The notes under the pieces were generated by a model, which saw only the letters and a program-made list of their open reading frames with translations, made no database searches and was not told the origin of the DNA. 64,000 bases of DNA from JBEKYD01 sp052148435 (lineage in GTDB: Bacteria; Acidobacteriota; Terriglobia; Bryobacterales; Bryobacteraceae): contig JBKQIF010000099.1 of the NCBI GenBank assembly GCA_052148435.1, positions 1 to 64,000 of the forward strand. The letters run 5' to 3'. The position numbers and the translations under genes were made by a program. Shown in pieces: positions 1-8,560 of this stretch. How positions within the stretch are numbered: the stretch's first letter is position 1; each line of letters starts with the position of its first letter.

Positions 1-123
1 GATTAGCGAAACGGCCAACGACCTGCCGGCAAGAATGGCTTGATAGGCGGGAGCAAGGGAATGAGCCTTGAACAGAAAAGAAACGACATCGGTATCCACC
101 ACTACCGGCGTTGTGGAGTTCAT
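1..123 (-). CDS. PIN-domain toxin, VapC-like (cut by window edge)
   Basis: The minus strand encodes 41 residues that run off the left edge. They begin MNSTTPVVVDTDVVSF and continue LFKAHSLAPAYQAILAG. A hydrophobic strand ending in an invariant Asp (VVVDTDV) and then a helix with A-Y-Q-A-I-L-A-G is the usual start of a PIN-domain ribonuclease, where that Asp binds the catalytic metal. The start codon overlaps the stop of the small upstream gene as TGATG, the usual coupling of a vapBC pair. The rest of the PIN domain lies outside the window, so the remaining acidic residues cannot be checked. The function as a toxin is inferred from family and gene order. Confidence 0.7.
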   Translation of the reverse strand, partial: MNSTTPVVVDTDVVSFLFKAHSLAPAYQAILAGRSLAVSLI

Positions 124-314
124 CAAAGCGCGACAGGCCGAGAGCTTTCCTTGCGAAGCGCCCGGATCAGCGCCACGAATTCCTCGGCCCCTTCCGGGTC
201 ATATTCGGTATCGGTCCTCAGATCTTCCAGGGTGACTGGCGGTTTGAGGACAAGACCCGCCGGAAGTCGCACCTGATCGGCTCCGGTTGCCGCGTTGTAG
301 GTTCGCTGTGGCAT
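123..314 (-). CDS. Small antitoxin-like protein upstream of PIN toxin
   Basis: 63 residues (MPQRTYNAATGADQVRLP...SRPVAL). The size, the acidic middle (EDLRTDTEYDPEGAEEF), the basic C-terminus and the one-base stop/start overlap with the PIN gene all fit a VapB-type antitoxin, which would neutralise the toxin and repress the pair. I do not recognise a named DNA-binding fold: the PAGLVLKPP segment could be the strand of an AbrB or ribbon-helix-helix domain, but this is a guess. It lies inside the presumed integrated island that ends near 685. Confidence 0.6.
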   Translation of the reverse strand: MPQRTYNAATGADQVRLPAGLVLKPPVTLEDLRTDTEYDPEGAEEFVALIRALRKESSRPVAL

Positions 315-638
315 CTCGATTCCAGTTTAGCTCACCAGACCGTCTGGGCGTGAGCCGCACGTTCTACGGCCCCGTAACCCCAGGCAAGGGAGCGCCCGCT
401 TTTTTTCCCGGCTGCGCCGCGCGCTTCGACCAGTGCGCTCCAGTAAGCCCAAAAGGGGTATGCCCGTCCCCAGCGCAACTGTGCCCAATTCTGTGCCCAC
501 TCCCTGCATGCGAGCCTTGCCCACCGTTGCGAGCGGTACGCCTGAGACGTCGCCGAAGTCCATGAAAACTAGCAACATTTGGGAATCGTAAGCAACGGGT
601 GTGCCCAGTGCTAAGTTGTTGATTATTAGTGCATTAAC
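315..638. other. Right end of presumed island, no convincing gene
   Basis: No reading frame here has recognisable family features. One plus-strand frame stays open to a stop at 589-591 and ends in MKTSNIWES, but its composition is biased and I could not match it to an integrase or anything else. The stretch lies between the toxin-antitoxin pair and the displaced tRNA 3' end, so it is probably element-borne sequence. Confidence 0.4.
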
Positions 639-685
639 GATTTGTAATCAGAGGGTCGGGGGTTCAAGCCCCTCCGCCAGCTCCA
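639..685 (+). other. Displaced 3' half of tRNA-Thr(TGT), attachment site
   Basis: From GATTTGTAATC to the final CCA this is the 3' part of a tRNA: anticodon loop TTTGTAA (anticodon TGT, Thr), the 3' strand of the anticodon stem, a variable loop, a T arm with 5-bp stem (658-662 with 670-674) around loop TTCAAGC, the acceptor strand CGCCAGC, discriminator T and encoded CCA (683-685). The 5' side does not pair: the sequence before 639 lacks the D arm and the matching GCTGGCG acceptor strand. A tRNA broken at the anticodon is the standard product of tyrosine-integrase insertion, where the element restores the gene at one end and displaces the old 3' end to the other. An intact tRNA-Thr copy would then lie to the left of the window. 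Confidence 0.75.
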
Positions 686-1221
686 TCTAATTCCTTACAC
701 TGGAAAATACTTACAGCGGACTCCTGGCAGAGATCCTCGACTCCGAAAGGAAGCGTTGGTCGGCCTTGCTGCCTTGCCGCGCGGGGAACTACCTTCCGCG
801 GGTGCGACTAGGAGGCGGCGCGAGATCGTTGACTCCCAACACCACAGGCATCACAAGTTTACCGTCGGGTGGGCACCAGCCTAGCGGGACCATTCGGTGC
901 GCCGCGGTCTGGAGGTCGCCTACGCGTGCACTAGATTCCGCCAGGGCTCTGCGCAAGCGGACGTCGGCCAAATTCGAGCGATTGGCCGTTCTCGGAGCCC
1001 GGATGGCCTGGCCAAGGCAGGGCCATTTACCCCCCATTAACAGAATCTATCGGCGAAACCATTGCCAACACGGCGTGTTGCGTCGACAATATAGAAATCG
1101 AAATCGAGACGGAATGGAACTTTCCATCCGGCGGCCCCAGTTTGTCCGCGAAACAGCGTCACGGTCCCCGTAGACTTCCGATCGAAAAAGGTCCCTGGAA
1201 ACCCCAAACAGAAGGAGAGAA
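686..1221. other. Intergenic stretch upstream of glnA
   Basis: About 535 bases between the tRNA fragment and glnA. Open frames exist on both strands (for example 789-1037 minus) but none has a ribosome site or family features. The glnA promoter should be here; I see no clear sigma-54 (GG-N10-GC) or sigma-70 pair. Confidence 0.4.
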
Positions 1222-2652
1222 ATGACCAACGAATTGCAAGACTTTTTGCGGCTCCCCTATGCCGAATTGGAAGAACTGAACCTGCGTGCCAAGGAGCAGC
1301 GGATGAACCGCGTTCCGATGCACCAGATTCAGGAGGAGCGCCTCAAGTACCTGACGGACGAGAAACGGATCAAGGCCGTGACCTTGCTGTTCAGCGACCT
1401 CGAAGGCCGGCTGCACATGCTCGATTACGATAAGAAGTTCCTCATCAAGAGTTGGGATAACATGACCTTCGACGGCTCTTCGATTCGAGGCTTCGCGGCG
1501 CAGAAAGAGAGCGATTTGCGGCTCGGAGTCGATTGGTCCGCCTTCTACTGGGGGCCGGCCGACGTTTTCGGCGCGGGTAAGGCGATGGTCTTCGGGGAGG
1601 TCATCGACAAGGATGGGGGCCCCTATCCCGCAGACCTCCGCGCCGTTCTGAAGGCTTATGCCAACGAGGTCTATAGCAAGGATGATTACACTCTAAACGC
1701 GGCCAACGAGATTGAAGGTTTCGTCTTCAAGGGTACCGACGCCGAGCGGCGCTACCACGAAACGGGCAAATTCGAGTACGTCAGCGCGGGCGGTTACTAT
1801 CACTCGCTGCCGGGCGATACGCTCCGCCTGTTTATCGACGCATCCGCCGAAGTCCAACGGGCTATGGGCTTCCAGAACGAGAAAGACCACCCGGAGGTCG
1901 CTCCCTCGCAGTTCGAGATCAACTACGGCTACGCGGAGGTGGTGGCGGCCGCCGATCAGATCCAGATTTACAAATTGATCTGCCGCCAGATTGCCACGAA
2001 AATGGGGCTGACCGCGTGCTTTCTGCCCAAGCCGATCGTGGGCGTGAATGGCACCGGTATGCACACCAACGTGTCGATCACCAAGGACGGGAAGAACCTG
2101 TTCTGGGCTCCGGAGGGCCTGGAAAACATGAGCCCGTTTGCCTGGCAGTTCGTCGACCGGATACTCACGCACGGCAACGACCTCTGTCTGTTGATGAACG
2201 CCAGCGTCAATGCCTACCGCCGGCTCGACCCGCATTTCGAAGCGCCGAACCAGCTCAAGGCTTCGGCGACGGACCGCGGCTCGATGATTCGCATCCCGAT
2301 CGGAAATTCCCGCAGCGCGCGAGTGGAAGTTCGCTCCGTTGCTCCAGATGCGAATCCATACATGGTGCTGTACGGGATCTTCAAGACCGGCATCGAGGGT
2401 GACATCGCGCAGATCGAGAATCTGCGCAACGCGCCTCGCTACCTGCCGGATAACATTTACAATGCGATCGAAAACTTCAATAAATCGGAGTGGACGACAA
2501 AGCTCCTCGGCGAGGATGTGAAAGGCCGGTACGCCGATTTGAAAAGGGCTGCCGCGGACCGTTGCCCGCGTTCGCTCGGCACCGTTGTGAAGGCGCCGGA
2601 AGTGCAGTACCATCACGAGGTCTACACTCAATACCTTTGGAACATGTTCTAG
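1222..2652 (+). CDS. glnA: Glutamine synthetase, type I-like clade
   Basis: 476 residues. It ligates ammonia to glutamate with ATP. Visible family blocks are the Mg/substrate segment TFDGSSIRGF (~residues 88-97), the glutamate/metal strand APSQFEINYGY, the ATP/glutamate segment VGVNGTGMHTNVS, and the C-terminal catalytic region with ATDRGSMIRIPIGN and ARVEVRSVAPDANPY. The usual NPYKRL signature reads NAYRRLDPHFEAPNQ, and the protein ends HHEVYTQYLWNMF without the adenylylation-site motif (NLYDLP) of enterobacterial GlnA. That combination is typical of a separate clade found in Acidobacteria and related phyla, so control by GlnE adenylylation is unlikely. An AGAAGGAGAGAA ribosome site stands directly before the ATG. 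Confidence 0.93.
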   Translation: MTNELQDFLRLPYAELEELNLRAKEQRMNRVPMHQIQEERLKYLTDEKRIKAVTLLFSDLEGRLHMLDYDKKFLIKSWDNMTFDGSSIRGFAAQKESDLRLGVDWSAFYWGPADVFGAGKAMVFGEVIDKDGGPYPADLRAVLKAYANEVYSKDDYTLNAANEIEGFVFKGTDAERRYHETGKFEYVSAGGYYHSLPGDTLRLFIDASAEVQRAMGFQNEKDHPEVAPSQFEINYGYAEVVAAADQIQIYKLICRQIATKMGLTACFLPKPIVGVNGTGMHTNVSITKDGKNLFWAPEGLENMSPFAWQFVDRILTHGNDLCLLMNASVNAYRRLDPHFEAPNQLKASATDRGSMIRIPIGNSRSARVEVRSVAPDANPYMVLYGIFKTGIEGDIAQIENLRNAPRYLPDNIYNAIENFNKSEWTTKLLGEDVKGRYADLKRAAADRCPRSLGTVVKAPEVQYHHEVYTQYLWNMF

Positions 2653-2712
2653 CGGAGATGTTGAGCGGTTGCGCAAACGCCCCGGACGCAAAGCCGGGAC
2701 TGCTCGCTTCGT

Positions 2713-5700
2713 TCATCTCTCACGCCGCAAATCCAGCGTGAACGGAAATTCGGGATTGCGCTCCTCCGGTGGCACAACCATCATACCGGGGGTATGGCCG
2801 GTATCCTGAAACCGGGCCAGGCGGCGGCTCTCTGCCTCCTGGGCGTTGACGGGGAACTGTTTATTGGCCCGTCCGCCCGGATGCGTCACATGATACGTGC
2901 AGCCCCCGATCGCGCGTCCGGACCACGTGTCCACGATGTCGAACACCAGGGGCGTGTGCACCGGGATGTTTGGGTGGAGGCACGACGGCGGCTGCCATGC
3001 GCGATAACGCACCCCCGCCACAAATTCGCCGCTTTCGCCCGTGGAGCGCAGCGGCACCCGGCGGCCGTTGCACGCCACCACGAAGCGCTCGCCGGTCATT
3101 CCGGCCACTTTTACCTGTAGCCGCTCGACAGATGAGTCCACGTTGCGGACTGTCCCGCTGCCGGAGGCCTCCTCGCCTAGCACATGCCACGGTTCTAGCG
3201 CGTGCCGCAGCTCCAGCCGAATGCCGCGGCTGGTCACCGAACCGATCTGCGGAAAGCGAAACTCGAAATGCGGGGCGAACCACTCTGTCTGGAACTCGAA
3301 CCCGGCTTCGCGCAGGTCCGCCATGACGTCCTCCCAGTCCAGTTGAACAAAGTGAGGCAGCATAAAGCGGTCGTGCAGCTGGGTTCCCCACCAAACGAGT
3401 TTTCGGCGGTACGGACTCTCCCAAAAATGCGCCGTCAGCGCCCGCACCAGCAATTGTTGCGTGAGACTCATTTGCGCGTGCGGAGGCATCTCGAACGCGC
3501 GCAGCTCCACCAGGCCGAGCCGCGATCCGGACGAGTCGGGCGAGTAGAGCTTGTCGATGCAGAACTCGGCGCGATGGGTGTTGCCCGCCAGATCGGTCAG
3601 AAGGTGCCGGAACACCCGGTCGGGCAACCATAGAGGGCTCGCGGGAGAATCCTTGTCCGGCACCTGGTCGAAGGCGATCTCCAACTCGTAGATGGCATCC
3701 GTGCGCGCCTCGTCCACACGGGGATGTTGGCTGGTCGGACCGATGAACAATCCCGAGAGCAGGTAAGACAGAGATGGGTGATTGTGCCAGTATCCGATCA
3801 GGCTTCGCAACAGATCGGGGCGCCGCAGGAAGGGACTGTCCTCCGGAGTTGGGCCGCCGATTACCACGTGGTTGCCGCCGCCGGTGCCGGAGTGTTGTCC
3901 GTCCAACATGAATTTCTCGGTGCCCAAACGGCTTTGGCGCGCGAGTTCGTAAAGCGCGGTAGTGTTTGCCGAAAGCTCGTCCCAGGATGCCGCCGGATGG
4001 ATGTTGACTTCGATGACGCCGGGATCGGGCGTCACTCTCAGCACTGCGATCCGGGGGTCGGAAGGGGGCGCGTAACCTTCCAGCAGCACAGGCATCTTGA
4101 GATATGCGGCCGTGTCTTCGATAGCGGCCGTCAGATCGAGGTAGTCGTTGAGGTGCTCGACCGGCGGCATGAAGACGAACAGCTTGCCCTGGCGCGGTTC
4201 GACGCAGAGGGCCGGGCGCGCGACCCAGGCCGCCGATTTGCCCTTCTCCGGAGGTTCGGCTTTGTCCGCGTCCGGCACGCGTTGGTCCGGAACATAGGGC
4301 GAGTCGAAAAGGTAACTCTTGCGCTCCTGCCTTGCCGGAAGGCGCGCACGCGTTGCAAATGGATCCCCGTCATAGGAATAAAGCACATCTTCCGGCTTGG
4401 TCCAGGGAAGTGATTCGAGCGGCAAACGGTATCCGATCGCCGAATCGCCTGGGATGAGAAACATTTCTTTCGTTGGGAGAAACCAGGGCTGGCTGGTCCA
4501 GCCCGGCGTGCCCGAACGGGTCGGGCGACGGCGCAACGGGAGGACGTAGCCGATCGCCTTTCCCAGGCCCTGTTCGAAAATGCGCGCCAGACGGCCGCGC
4601 TCGATCGGATCTTCAAGCTTGGGATCAAGCGGATCGACATTGATCGGCAGCTTGCGTTCCTTCCACAGATAATAGAAGACGTCCTCGTATGCGGCAATGG
4701 TGAATGCGGCGTCTACTTGGAGTCGTCGCGTGAGGGCTTCAAGAAACCGCCGTGCGTGCTCCGCCGTGTAACCGTAATCCTTGCCGTCCTCGGCGATGAG
4801 GCTGGCATCCTCCCAGAGGGGAACCCCGTCCTTGCGCCAGTAACAACCGAATGCCCAACGCGGCAGCGGCTCGCCAGGATACCACTTCCCCTGTCCGAAA
4901 TGCAGCAATCCGTGGGGTGCAAAACGTTGGCGCAACCTGCCGAGCAACTCCGCCGCACGCTGGCGTTTCACCGGCCCCAGCGCGGCGGTAGTCCATTCGG
5001 CTCCGTCAGCGTCGTCGAGAGAAACGAAAGTCGGCTCGCCACCCATGGTGAGCCGCACGTCTCCGGAACGCAGATCGGCGTCCACCTGATGGCCGAGTTT
5101 TTCGATTGCCTGCCACTGTCTGTCGGTATATGGTTTGGTGACGCGGGGGGATTCGTAAATTCGCTGCACCGTCATCTTGTGATGGAATTCCGTCTTGCAG
5201 GGCGCGAGCAGGCCGGAGATGGGCGCCGCGCTGCTGGCGTCCGGAGTGCAGGCGAGCGGGATGTGCCCCTCGCCTGCCAGCAGGCCGGACGTGGGATCGA
5301 ATCCGACCCAGCCGGCGCCTGGAAGATACGCTTCGGTCCACGCATGCAGGTCCGTGAAATCGGCGCTGGGTCCGGCCGGTCCTTCCAGCGGCTTCACGTC
5401 CGCCACGAGTTGAATCAGATAACCGGAAACGAAGCGCGCCGCGAGTCCGAGGTGGCGCATAATCTGGACCAGCAGCCAGGCTGAGTCGCGGCATGAGCCG
5501 GTTCGCAGAGTGAGGGTCTCCTCGCTAGTCTGCACTCCCGCCTCCATGCGGATGACGTAGCCGATTTCGTTTTGCACCAGTTGATTGAGGCTAACCAGAA
5601 AATCCATCGTGCGAGTGATCCCGCGCGGCACTCGAGCGAGAAATGCCGAAAGCATGGGCCCGGCCGGCTCGGTTTCGCGAAACGGGCGCAACTCGCGGGC

Positions 5701-6030
5701 GGCCGAGGGTTCGTAGTGAAAGGGGTATTGTTCCGCGTGGGGCTCCAGGAAGAAGTCAAACGGATTGTATACCGCCATTTCGGCAACCAGATCGACCTCC
5801 ACGAATAGCTCCGTGGTCGGCTCTGGGAAGACCAGCCGTGCGAGATAGTTGCCTTGCGGGTCCTGTTGCCAGTTGATGAAGTGGTTCTTGGGAAGAACTC
5901 TCAACGAATATGAGAGGATTGGCGTGCGGCAGTGCGGGGCGGGGCGCAGCCTGATTACTTGAGGTCCGAGAGATATCCGCCGGTCGTACCGGTAGAGGGT
6001 CTCATGATGTAGTGCAACGTGAATGGCCAT
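2713..6030 (-). CDS. Transglutaminase-DUF2126 (putative amidoligase) fusion
   Basis: 1105 residues starting MAIHVALHHETLYRYDR; ATG at 6030 is chosen because AAGGATA precedes it. Residues ~1-110 form the bacterial transglutaminase N-terminal beta domain. The cysteine-peptidase-like core follows with Cys180 (RTGSCRDSA), His229 (DLHAWTEAYLPG) and Asp245 (GFDPTSG). From about residue 300 to the end is DUF2126, the family Pfam calls a putative amidoligase, ending EFPFTLDLRRER. Such fusions usually sit with a circularly permuted ATP-grasp ligase, an alpha-E protein and more transglutaminases, and are thought to make or modify a peptide-like product; the substrate is unknown. Here two transglutaminases and an N-formylglutamate amidohydrolase follow on the other strand, but the ATP-grasp partner survives only as a fragment. 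Confidence 0.9.
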   Translation of the reverse strand: MAIHVALHHETLYRYDRRISLGPQVIRLRPAPHCRTPILSYSLRVLPKNHFINWQQDPQGNYLARLVFPEPTTELFVEVDLVAEMAVYNPFDFFLEPHAEQYPFHYEPSAARELRPFRETEPAGPMLSAFLARVPRGITRTMDFLVSLNQLVQNEIGYVIRMEAGVQTSEETLTLRTGSCRDSAWLLVQIMRHLGLAARFVSGYLIQLVADVKPLEGPAGPSADFTDLHAWTEAYLPGAGWVGFDPTSGLLAGEGHIPLACTPDASSAAPISGLLAPCKTEFHHKMTVQRIYESPRVTKPYTDRQWQAIEKLGHQVDADLRSGDVRLTMGGEPTFVSLDDADGAEWTTAALGPVKRQRAAELLGRLRQRFAPHGLLHFGQGKWYPGEPLPRWAFGCYWRKDGVPLWEDASLIAEDGKDYGYTAEHARRFLEALTRRLQVDAAFTIAAYEDVFYYLWKERKLPINVDPLDPKLEDPIERGRLARIFEQGLGKAIGYVLPLRRRPTRSGTPGWTSQPWFLPTKEMFLIPGDSAIGYRLPLESLPWTKPEDVLYSYDGDPFATRARLPARQERKSYLFDSPYVPDQRVPDADKAEPPEKGKSAAWVARPALCVEPRQGKLFVFMPPVEHLNDYLDLTAAIEDTAAYLKMPVLLEGYAPPSDPRIAVLRVTPDPGVIEVNIHPAASWDELSANTTALYELARQSRLGTEKFMLDGQHSGTGGGNHVVIGGPTPEDSPFLRRPDLLRSLIGYWHNHPSLSYLLSGLFIGPTSQHPRVDEARTDAIYELEIAFDQVPDKDSPASPLWLPDRVFRHLLTDLAGNTHRAEFCIDKLYSPDSSGSRLGLVELRAFEMPPHAQMSLTQQLLVRALTAHFWESPYRRKLVWWGTQLHDRFMLPHFVQLDWEDVMADLREAGFEFQTEWFAPHFEFRFPQIGSVTSRGIRLELRHALEPWHVLGEEASGSGTVRNVDSSVERLQVKVAGMTGERFVVACNGRRVPLRSTGESGEFVAGVRYRAWQPPSCLHPNIPVHTPLVFDIVDTWSGRAIGGCTYHVTHPGGRANKQFPVNAQEAESRRLARFQDTGHTPGMMVVPPEERNPEFPFTLDLRRER

Positions 6031-6361
6031 GTATCCTTTGATGCAGCTGATGCAGCCGGCTATTGTTGTTGCTGCTGCGCGTGCGACTTTTCGGCTTGCC
6101 GGTCGTTCTGAAGAAAATGGTGCACCGGCGCTCGGCGGCAAGGGAACCAAGCGTGCAAAGAAGCGCCACGAACCTGCCGTCGGGGAGGCGGACCATGTCG
6201 GTCCCTTCGGGTGGAAGATTCAGAAGTTGAGTAGGGAGGTTCCGGTAATGCGTCCGGGGGCGTCCGCTGGCGCGGAACATTTCGTCATAGGCCTCGCCGA
6301 TCTCATAATCGCAGAAGGGCGCCGGCATCGGGCGATCGGCGGACTTAGCGGGCATCGACAT
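6002..6361 (-). pseudogene. Truncated circularly permuted ATP-grasp ligase
   Basis: The first ~55 residues (MSMPAKSADRP...PFCDYEIGEAYDEMF...SGRPRTHYRNLPTQLLNLPPEG) match the N-terminus of the circularly permuted type-2 ATP-grasp proteins that accompany DUF2126/transglutaminase genes, where the block YDEMF-x3-G-x-PRPHY is diagnostic. After LLNLPPEG the family similarity stops, the frame becomes arginine/serine-rich and ends at 6002, overlapping the start of the transglutaminase gene. Full-length members are about 450-500 residues, so roughly 90% is missing. I call it a deletion remnant; a short functional protein is unlikely. Confidence 0.65.
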
Positions 6362-6550
6362 ATTCCACGGGGTCGTCTGAACCGGGAACCGTTCGACATG
6401 GAATAGGCCGGAGACAAATGCCTAATGGTTAGTATAGCCCCTCGCGCCGAGAGCCTCGCTGACTTTCGCCCATTTGCAGTCCGGCTGGTCGCCGGCGCGC
6501 AACCTCTGTTGGAGTTGGGACAAGCGGCAGTCTCGCGCACCGGCGCCCGC

Positions 6551-6721
6551 TTACGGATATCGCTTGGTTAGCCGCACCGGTCGCTGGAGATCCAGCGTGA
6601 ACGGAAACCGCGGATGCCTGGCCGTGCAGCCCGGCTCGAATTGTTGGAGCCTGAGCTGACTTGCCGGGTCTGAGTGAACTTCCCCCAGGCCCATCTTGCA
6701 TGAGTCAACCCTGAAACTTCG
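6551..6721 (-). pseudogene. C-terminal relic resembling DUF2126-protein tail
   Basis: An open frame of 56 codons without a good start reads FRVDSCKMGLGEVHSDPAS, then FEPGCTARHPRFPFTLDL and a stop. The segment PRFPFTLDLQR closely resembles the end of the neighbouring transglutaminase-DUF2126 protein (PEFPFTLDLRR), also just before its stop. An in-frame stop at 6722-6724 precedes it. With the truncated ATP-grasp gene beside it, this suggests that a second operon segment was deleted here. The similarity is short, so the assignment is tentative. Confidence 0.4.
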
Positions 6722-6868
6722 TCAAGGTGGTTTGTCCTGGTATCATTAACATTAACGATGTTGGCATCGCGGCGGGGCCGAAAGCACGGAATGGCCCTAC
6801 GCGTGCACGCTCCCGATCGATTCAGCTGAACTCGCGGCCGTCGCGCCATGGATTGAGGTTTCTTGCCA

Positions 6869-7687
6869 ATGCAGCTCCGGATCGGTTACGAACTGATATA
6901 TAGCTTTCCACAACCCACGCCGATCATCCTCGTTGTGAACGTACACGATTCACGCGCTTCCGACATCGTCGTTCCGGATCGTCTCACCGCCGAGCCAGCC
7001 ATCCCGATTAGCGGCTATCGCGACGCCTTCGGAAACCGGTGCCACCGCGTCCTTGCGCCTGCGGGCCGCCTCCGCCTTGCGGCCGACGGGGTAATTAGAG
7101 ATAGCGGCCAACCAGATGAGGTTGTGTCCGCCGCGGGGCAGGATTCCGTGCAGGATCTGCCCGAAGAAACCCTCGTGTTCCTGTTGGGCAGCCGCTATTG
7201 CGAGACCGATTTGCTGTCTCAGACGGCTTGGCAACTCTTCGGCGGCACGATTCCAGGCTACCCGCGCGTGCAGGCCATTTGCGATTACGTTCATAGCCAT
7301 ATTGCCTTCAACTACCAAAACGCCCGCGCGACCCGCAGCGCCGCGCAGGCTTTCGACGAACGAACCGGCGTTTGCCGGGACTACGCACATCTGGCCATCG
7401 CCTTTTGCCGCTGCATGAACATTCCGACGCGATACTGCACCGGCTACCTGGGCGATGTCGGAACGCTGCCTCCTTTCCCCCCGGGCGATTTCGCGGCGTG
7501 GTTCGAGGCCTGGATCGGCGGCCGCTGGCACATATTCGACCCGCGCAACAATATGCCGCGCATGAGCCGCGTCCTGATGGCGCGGGGCCGCGATGCGTCC
7601 GATGTCGCGATCGCCACGACGTTCGGACCCAACACGTTGGAGAGTTTCAGGGTCTGGACCGATGAGATTCCCGGAACAGCCGACTGA
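6869..7687 (+). CDS. Transglutaminase-like cysteine peptidase family
   Basis: 272 residues from ATG 6869, with GAGG about ten bases upstream; a TTG six bases earlier is too close to that site. An N-terminal beta domain (~1-100) precedes the transglutaminase core with Cys169 in GVCRDYAHLAIAF and Asp224 in WHIFDPRNN. The position where many relatives have DFHAW reads DFAAW (~208-211), as I recall for a subfamily with the WHTFDPRNN motif; His221 could fill the role. No signal peptide is evident, so it should act in the cytoplasm. Its stop overlaps the start of the next transglutaminase gene, so they are co-translated. The exact reaction (peptidase, amide hydrolase or crosslinker) is unknown. Confidence 0.85.
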   Translation: MQLRIGYELIYSFPQPTPIILVVNVHDSRASDIVVPDRLTAEPAIPISGYRDAFGNRCHRVLAPAGRLRLAADGVIRDSGQPDEVVSAAGQDSVQDLPEETLVFLLGSRYCETDLLSQTAWQLFGGTIPGYPRVQAICDYVHSHIAFNYQNARATRSAAQAFDERTGVCRDYAHLAIAFCRCMNIPTRYCTGYLGDVGTLPPFPPGDFAAWFEAWIGGRWHIFDPRNNMPRMSRVLMARGRDASDVAIATTFGPNTLESFRVWTDEIPGTAD

Positions 7688-8553
7688 TGTCTTTTCTAAC
7701 GGTTTACCACTCCACCGTCTACCGTTACCGGGCGCCCGTCGGGCTGGGCGAACATCGCATGATGTTCCGTCCGCGCGCGAGTCACGACCTACGGCTGATC
7801 CGAACCAACCTGCTCATCGCGCCGCAACCCGCTCAGTTGCGCTGGCTACACGATCCGTTCGATAACTCCGTTGCCGTTGCCATTTTTGAGGGGACCACGT
7901 CCGAGCTCCGCTTCGAAAGCACCGTGACGCTGGAGCATTTCGAGAACACCATGCTGGAGTATCCGCTCGAAGAGTATGCGCGTACGTATCCTTTTCGCTA
8001 TTCCGATGAGGACTTTCCCAATCTCGCGCGCGCTCTGGCCCACCACTACCCGGGCGAGAGCGTTTCCACATGGGCATTGCAGTTTCTGGATCCATCGGAT
8101 ACTACCGACACCATGAAAATACTGCGGACCATGACCTGCGGCATTCGCCAAGAGTTCAGCTACGCCCGCCGCAGCGAGAAAGGCGTGCAGACTCCCGAGG
8201 AGACGCTGCGGACACGGCGGGGCAGTTGCCGGGATTTCGCGGTCCTGATGATGGAAGCTGCCAGGTCGCTGGGTATCGCGGCGCGGTTTGTCAGTGGCTA
8301 TGTCTTCGTGCCCAACAGTTCTGGCCTCGCAGGTGGCGGAGCCACACATGCCTGGATGCAGGCCTATCTGCCCGGCGCCGGCTGGATTGACTTCGACCCT
8401 ACCAACAGCATCATCGGCAACCGTAATCTGATCCGCGTCGCGGTTGCGTGGGCACCCGAGCAGGTGCTGCCCTTGTGGGGCACCTACGAAGGTCCCCCGG
8501 GAGTCTTCCTCGGGATGGACGTCACCGTGACCGTTACCGAAGCTGCAGGTTGA
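7687..8553 (+). CDS. Transglutaminase family protein with complete triad
   Basis: 288 residues starting MSFLTVYHSTVYRYRAPV, sharing an A of TGATG with the upstream stop. The N-terminal beta domain covers ~1-110. The core carries Cys181 (RRGSCRDFAVLMME), His221 (GATHAWMQAYLPGAGW) and Asp237 (DFDPTNS), the full Cys-His-Asp set. The tail WGTYEGPPGVFLGMDVTVTVTE is usual for the family. With the 272-residue paralogue and the amidohydrolase downstream it forms a three-gene unit that faces away from the transglutaminase-DUF2126 gene. Confidence 0.9.
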   Translation: MSFLTVYHSTVYRYRAPVGLGEHRMMFRPRASHDLRLIRTNLLIAPQPAQLRWLHDPFDNSVAVAIFEGTTSELRFESTVTLEHFENTMLEYPLEEYARTYPFRYSDEDFPNLARALAHHYPGESVSTWALQFLDPSDTTDTMKILRTMTCGIRQEFSYARRSEKGVQTPEETLRTRRGSCRDFAVLMMEAARSLGIAARFVSGYVFVPNSSGLAGGGATHAWMQAYLPGAGWIDFDPTNSIIGNRNLIRVAVAWAPEQVLPLWGTYEGPPGVFLGMDVTVTVTEAAG

Positions 8554-8560
8554 CGACGAC

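Noticed and set aside
766..1173. Open frame of 135 codons upstream of glnA and a minus-strand frame at 789-1037
   Set aside because: No ribosome site, no domain, arginine/serine-rich composition typical of out-of-frame high-G+C sequence, and the two overlap each other.
1693..2691. 332-codon frame antisense to glnA
   Set aside because: Shadow frame; glnA carries all catalytic blocks on the other strand.
6869..7687. Loss of catalytic His in the 272-residue transglutaminase
   Set aside because: DFAAW instead of DFHAW seemed like inactivation, but the WH-x-FDPRNN motif and GRV-x-x-ARGRDA block suggest a subfamily in which this is normal; no claim of inactivity made.
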